A stretch of DNA of 30,840 nucleotides, from the IMG/VR virus record IMGVR_UViG_3300006165_000026, positions 1-30,840 of that record; one strand, given 5' to 3'. Shown here in pieces: positions 27,434 through 30,840 of this stretch. Origin of the DNA: a virus. Below the pieces are notes generated by a model, which had not been told where the DNA came from, did not search any database, and worked only from the letters and a program-made list of their open reading frames with translations. Position 1 is the first letter of the stretch, and every line of letters begins with the position of its first letter. The position numbers and the translations under genes are program-made.

Positions 27434-28123
27434 ATGCTTAAATTAACTAATCCCTATCCGTATAAAGAATTAACTCGTAAGAGCGTAGATGGCCAAAGAC
27501 TGTATGAAAACCCATGGGGTGATCCAGTTCCGAGTGTTACTACCATCCTTAGTGCTACACAACCAGCAGAGAAGCGTAAAGCTCTTGCAAACTGGCGTAA
27601 ACGTGTAGGAACAGAAGAAGCTCAACGTGTAACTACAACCGCCGCTAATCGTGGAACGGTTATGCACAACATCCTAGAACATTGGGCACTTGGACAGTAT
27701 GACACATACAATCCAGGAAATAACATTGTTCATAGACAAGCTAAGAAAATGGCAGATGTTGTTATTGAAAATATTGAACCAGATATCCAAGAAATATGGG
27801 GTACTGAAGTTATGCTTTGTTTGCCACAGCTATATGCTGGTACTACTGACTTAGTTGGTATGTATAAAGGTAAGCAAACTATCATGGACTTTAAACAAAC
27901 TAATAAACCTAAAAAACGTGAATGGATCGATGATTATTTCATGCAAGGAGCTGCATATGCATTAGCACATAACGAAATGTTTGAAACAAAGATTGAGAAC
28001 ATTGCAATCTTTATGTGTAGTGGAGATTTAGAGTTTCAACTGTTTGAATCAGACGCCGCAGAGTTTAAAGATTGGGAAATTAAATGGTCGAAACGAGTAG
28101 CTCAGTTCTACAACGTATCATAA
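27434..28123 (+). CDS. PD-(D/E)XK exonuclease, RecB/Cas4-like
   Basis: The 229-residue nuclease shows RGTVMHNILEHW (residues 73-84), TEVMLCLPQLYAGTTDLVGM (124-143) with E125 and D139, IMDFKQTNKP with D152 and K154, and DYFMQGAAYA with Q171. These are the H-x-x-x-E, D, (D/E)XK and Q-x-x-x-Y marks of the RecB/Cas4 nuclease family. It probably degrades or processes DNA ends, which would support recombination-dependent replication or host-DNA breakdown. It is transcribed from its own sigma70-like promoter and has no SD. All catalytic-looking residues are present. Confidence 0.85.
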   Translation: MLKLTNPYPYKELTRKSVDGQRLYENPWGDPVPSVTTILSATQPAEKRKALANWRKRVGTEEAQRVTTTAANRGTVMHNILEHWALGQYDTYNPGNNIVHRQAKKMADVVIENIEPDIQEIWGTEVMLCLPQLYAGTTDLVGMYKGKQTIMDFKQTNKPKKREWIDDYFMQGAAYALAHNEMFETKIENIAIFMCSGDLEFQLFESDAAEFKDWEIKWSKRVAQFYNVS

Positions 28124-28127
28124 ATAT
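28120..28127 (+). promoter_or_regulatory. Late-type box ATAAATAT overlapping the end of the exonuclease gene
   Basis: ATAAATAT overlaps the stop codon. A start near 28132 would give a 16-nt leader to the ATG at 28148, without a clear SD. Confidence 0.45.
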
Positions 28128-28147
28128 ATACAAGTAAAGTACAACAA

Positions 28148-28582
28148 ATGAAAGACACATGGCAACTATCTTTGAAAGAACGACTCAAGCGATGGCGTCT
28201 TTTGAGATCAGAAGTTAAAGAACTACCAAGCACTAGCGAGAAGGTTACAAAGGTTTTAGATTTTTGGAAATCAACACCGGTAAGTGCAAGAGCAATGGAC
28301 CCATACGATAATAGCACATGGCTTAGTCCTTGGGAACTATTAGAAGAGAATGTATATGACGACAATAGTATTTCGTTAATGATGGCATATACTCTACAGT
28401 ACAGCAACACACCTACTAGATTGTTGCTTGTACAAGATGTGGATAATAGTGAAATAAAGTTAATAGTTTTAGTTGACAATAAGTATGTAATCAACTATAA
28501 TTATAACACAATAGATACGTTAGATTCAATTGGCAATGTAAATATTTTAGAAGATATTGACGTTACACAGTTAACCAAATAG
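28148..28582 (+). CDS. Conserved-type protein of unknown function
   Basis: The 144-residue protein begins MKDTWQLSLKERLKRWRLLR. The pattern VLDFWKSTPVSARAMDPYD and then TWLSPWELLEENVYDDNSIS recalls a protein I remember across marine T4-like phages, with the PWE(L/I)L signature, of unknown role. The C-terminal half is strand-rich with IKLIVLVDNKYVINYN. A nuclease or nucleotide-binding function cannot be supported. It lies between the exonuclease and ribonucleotide reductase. Confidence 0.58.
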   Translation: MKDTWQLSLKERLKRWRLLRSEVKELPSTSEKVTKVLDFWKSTPVSARAMDPYDNSTWLSPWELLEENVYDDNSISLMMAYTLQYSNTPTRLLLVQDVDNSEIKLIVLVDNKYVINYNYNTIDTLDSIGNVNILEDIDVTQLTK

Positions 28583-28602
28583 TTATTAGATATAAACACA
28601 AG

Positions 28603-28610
28603 TTAAATAC
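28603..28610 (+). promoter_or_regulatory. Weak TTAAATAC box before nrdA
   Basis: TTAAATAC resembles the late box but departs at the first bases. Since ribonucleotide reductase genes are normally expressed early, this may be chance; no convincing sigma70 pair was found in the 72-nt gap either. Confidence 0.3.
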
Positions 28611-28654
28611 AATACTGTTTGATACAGAACAAAAACAACATATGGACGAGATAA

Positions 28655-30840
28655 ATGAGTAAAAATATTATTATAGCAAAAAGAGACGGTTCAAAGGAAG
28701 AATTAGATTTAGAAAAAATGCATAAAGTAGTTTTTTATGCATGTGAAGGTGTTACAGGAGTTAGTGCTAGTGAAGTCGAAATTAAGAGCCACATATCTTT
28801 TTATAATGGTATTGAAACAAAAGACGTACAAGAAACATTAATTAAGTCTGCTGCAGATCTTATCTCAGAAGAGACACCTAATTATCAATGGGTAGCAGGA
28901 CGTTTAATTAATTATCATTTGCGAAAAATAGTATACAACTCATTTGAACCAGACCACTTGCGTGATATAGCTCGTAAGAATGTTGATCTAGGCATATACG
29001 ACGAAGCATTTTTTACTTTTTATAATGACGAAGAAGTTGAACAACTAAACACATTTATTAAACATGATCGAGATGAAAATATTGCTTATGTTGGAATGGA
29101 ACAGTTTAGAGGAAAGTACCTAGCACAAAATCGTGCTACTGGAATGATTTACGAAACACCGCAAGTTGCATATATGATGATATCAGCAACGTTGTTTAGT
29201 ACATATCCAAAAGAAACACGTATGAAATATGTAAAGGATTTTTATGATGCTATTAGCAACTTTGATATCAGTTTACCTACTCCTATCATGGCTGGGTTAC
29301 GCACTCCACAAAGGCAGTTTTCAAGTTGTGTCCTTATCGAAACTGACGATAGCCTCGATAGTATTAATTCTACTGTTAGTAGCATTGTCAAGTACGTAAG
29401 TCAAAAAGCAGGCATTGGTATTGGCGCAGGAAGTATTCGTTCTATTGGTTCACCTATTAGACGTGGAGATGCTACACATACAGGCGTTATTCCGTTCTAC
29501 AAATTATTTCAAAGTGCAGTAAAGTCATGTAGCCAAGGTGGTGTACGTGGTGGGGCGGCTACATTGTATTATCCAATTTGGCACTTAGAAGCAGAAGAAT
29601 TACTTGTGTTAAAAAACAATAAAGGTACAGAAGACAATCGTGTTCGTCATATGGATTACGGTGTACAGTTTAACAAGTTAATGTACGAACGTTTAATGAC
29701 TGGCGGAGATATTACTTTATTCTCACCTAGTGACGTTCCTGGCCTATACGAAGCCTTTTTTAACGATCAAGAAAAATTTAAAGAATTATACGAAGAAGCA
29801 GAGCGTACAGTTACTAGGAAGAAGACTCTAAGAGCTTCGGACGTTTTTGGTACGTTTATGGAAGAACGTAAAAACACAGGACGCATTTACTTACAAAATG
29901 TTGATCATGCAAATACACATGGAGCATTTGATGAGCAGGTTGCACCTATTAAACAAAGTAACTTATGTTGTGAAATTAACTTACCAACTAAGCCTTTAAA
30001 GCATTTCCATGACGAAGAAGGCGAAATTAGCCTTTGTACATTAAGTGCTATTAATTGGGGTAACATTAAGTCACCTAAAGACTTTGAACGTGTATGTAAC
30101 TTAGCAGTTAGAGCATTAGATGAGTTATTAGATTATCAGAACTATCCCGTTATTGCCGCCGAACTAAGTACTATGAAACGTAGACCACTTGGTGTTGGTA
30201 TTATTAACTTTGCGTTCTGGTTAGCTAAGAATGACTTAAACTATCAAGACATTGACTCAGCAGGATTAGCAAAGATAGATGAATGGACAGAAGCATGGAG
30301 TTATTACTTAATTAAAGCAAGTGCAGACTTAGCTATTGAAAAAGGTAATATTACCGGCGTTATGGAAACTAAGTATGGACTAGGTATTACACCTAACATG
30401 ACATACAAAAAAGAGGTAGATGAATTAGTGCCTCATAAAGAACGTCAAGATTGGAAAGGACTACGCAAGCAACTAAAAGAAACAGGTATACGTAATTCTA
30501 CTTTAATGGCGCTTATGCCAGCTGAAACTTCAGCACAAATTAGTAACAGCACAAACGGAATAGAGCCACCACGTGCATTCGTTAGTGTAAAGCAAAGTAA
30601 ACACGGAGTACTCAAACAAGTAGTTCCAGGTTATCCACGCTTAAAGAACAAATATGACCTACTGTGGACGCAACGTAGCCCAGAAGGTTATTTAAAGATT
30701 ATGGCTGTATTACAAAAGTATATTGATCAAGGTATCAGCGTTAATACAAGCTATAACCCAGAATTTTATGAAGATGAAAAAATACCAATGTCTACAATGC
30801 TACAGCATCTAGTTATGTTTTATAAGTATGGCGGAAAGCA
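28655..30840 (+). CDS. nrdA: Ribonucleoside-diphosphate reductase alpha subunit (class Ia), partial at right edge
   Basis: The visible 728 residues match class Ia NrdA. Residues 1-70 form an ATP cone for allosteric activity control. SSCVLI holds C225, the first redox cysteine. NLCCEINLPT holds N436, C438 and E440, the substrate-site residues, and SLCTLSA holds C461, the partner cysteine. Numbering is nearly that of E. coli (C225, N437, C439, E441, C462). The frame leaves the window at MFYKYGGK, just before where E. coli has the radical-transfer tyrosines and C-terminal cysteines. GGACGAG upstream of ATG 28655 gives a modest SD. It supplies dNTPs for replication; NrdB would be expected beyond the edge. 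Confidence 0.98.
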   Translation, partial: MSKNIIIAKRDGSKEELDLEKMHKVVFYACEGVTGVSASEVEIKSHISFYNGIETKDVQETLIKSAADLISEETPNYQWVAGRLINYHLRKIVYNSFEPDHLRDIARKNVDLGIYDEAFFTFYNDEEVEQLNTFIKHDRDENIAYVGMEQFRGKYLAQNRATGMIYETPQVAYMMISATLFSTYPKETRMKYVKDFYDAISNFDISLPTPIMAGLRTPQRQFSSCVLIETDDSLDSINSTVSSIVKYVSQKAGIGIGAGSIRSIGSPIRRGDATHTGVIPFYKLFQSAVKSCSQGGVRGGAATLYYPIWHLEAEELLVLKNNKGTEDNRVRHMDYGVQFNKLMYERLMTGGDITLFSPSDVPGLYEAFFNDQEKFKELYEEAERTVTRKKTLRASDVFGTFMEERKNTGRIYLQNVDHANTHGAFDEQVAPIKQSNLCCEINLPTKPLKHFHDEEGEISLCTLSAINWGNIKSPKDFERVCNLAVRALDELLDYQNYPVIAAELSTMKRRPLGVGIINFAFWLAKNDLNYQDIDSAGLAKIDEWTEAWSYYLIKASADLAIEKGNITGVMETKYGLGITPNMTYKKEVDELVPHKERQDWKGLRKQLKETGIRNSTLMALMPAETSAQISNSTNGIEPPRAFVSVKQSKHGVLKQVVPGYPRLKNKYDLLWTQRSPEGYLKIMAVLQKYIDQGISVNTSYNPEFYEDEKIPMSTMLQHLVMFYKYGGK

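Noticed and set aside
28642-28662. ATG at 28642 encoding a 6-codon ORF overlapping nrdA
   Set aside because: Too short to support as a gene; overlap is noted only as context for the nrdA start.

Overview
The window looks like part of a T4-like (Tevenvirinae-type) marine myovirus genome, of the cyanophage/pelagiphage kind. The DNA is AT-rich and densely packed, with no gene-free stretch over 300 bases. It carries a recognisable T4 core set: a tail-tube/baseplate protein, head completion gp4, small and large terminase, gp32, UvsX, UvsY, UvsW, gp61 primase, gp41 helicase and NrdA. All genes but one run on the + strand. No tRNA, insertion sequence or CRISPR array was found, and no photosynthesis-type host gene that would fix the host as a cyanobacterium.

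Layout. 1-3918: end of a baseplate/tail block, head completion, small terminase and two virion-type unknowns, closed by a strong terminator. 4004-6880: large terminase and a conserved unknown. 7047-13721: replication/recombination block (gp32, uvsX, small acidic protein, uvsY, an OB-like unknown, a small winged-helix protein, an AAA+ ATPase, uvsW), with sigma70-like promoters (TTGACA-17-TATAAT type) and two hairpin terminators or barriers. 13741-16252: small conserved unknowns, among them a zinc-finger protein, a 30-residue membrane peptide and a 194-residue protein whose motifs follow the palm/fingers of bacterial DNA polymerase III alpha (DnaE). 16227-16598: the only minus-strand gene. 16662-19933: a virion protein, primase and helicase. 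19982-26607: a late block of virion-type genes including a ligase-like nucleotidyltransferase, two coiled-coil/membrane proteins, a very basic protein and an acidic scaffold-like protein. 26618-30840: an SGNH-like hydrolase, a PD-(D/E)XK exonuclease, a conserved unknown and the first three quarters or more of class I ribonucleotide reductase alpha, cut by the window edge.

Regulation can be read directly. Replication genes have host-type -35/-10 promoters. Virion genes are preceded by an ATAAATA(C/G) box equivalent to the T4 late promoter TATAAATA. Two replication promoters carry the same GTAAGA-NN-TCTTAC inverted repeat in the spacer between -35 and -10. Three other sigma70-like promoters (uvsW, primase, exonuclease) have the -10 box exactly 6 nt before the ATG, so the predicted transcript starts on the start codon; at least two late boxes show similar geometry.

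The most interesting signals are the DnaE-like mini-protein, the set of apparently leaderless genes, the spacer-embedded operators, and the ligase-like protein within a virion gene block. Functions are inferred from sequence memory and motifs only; no database search was run.
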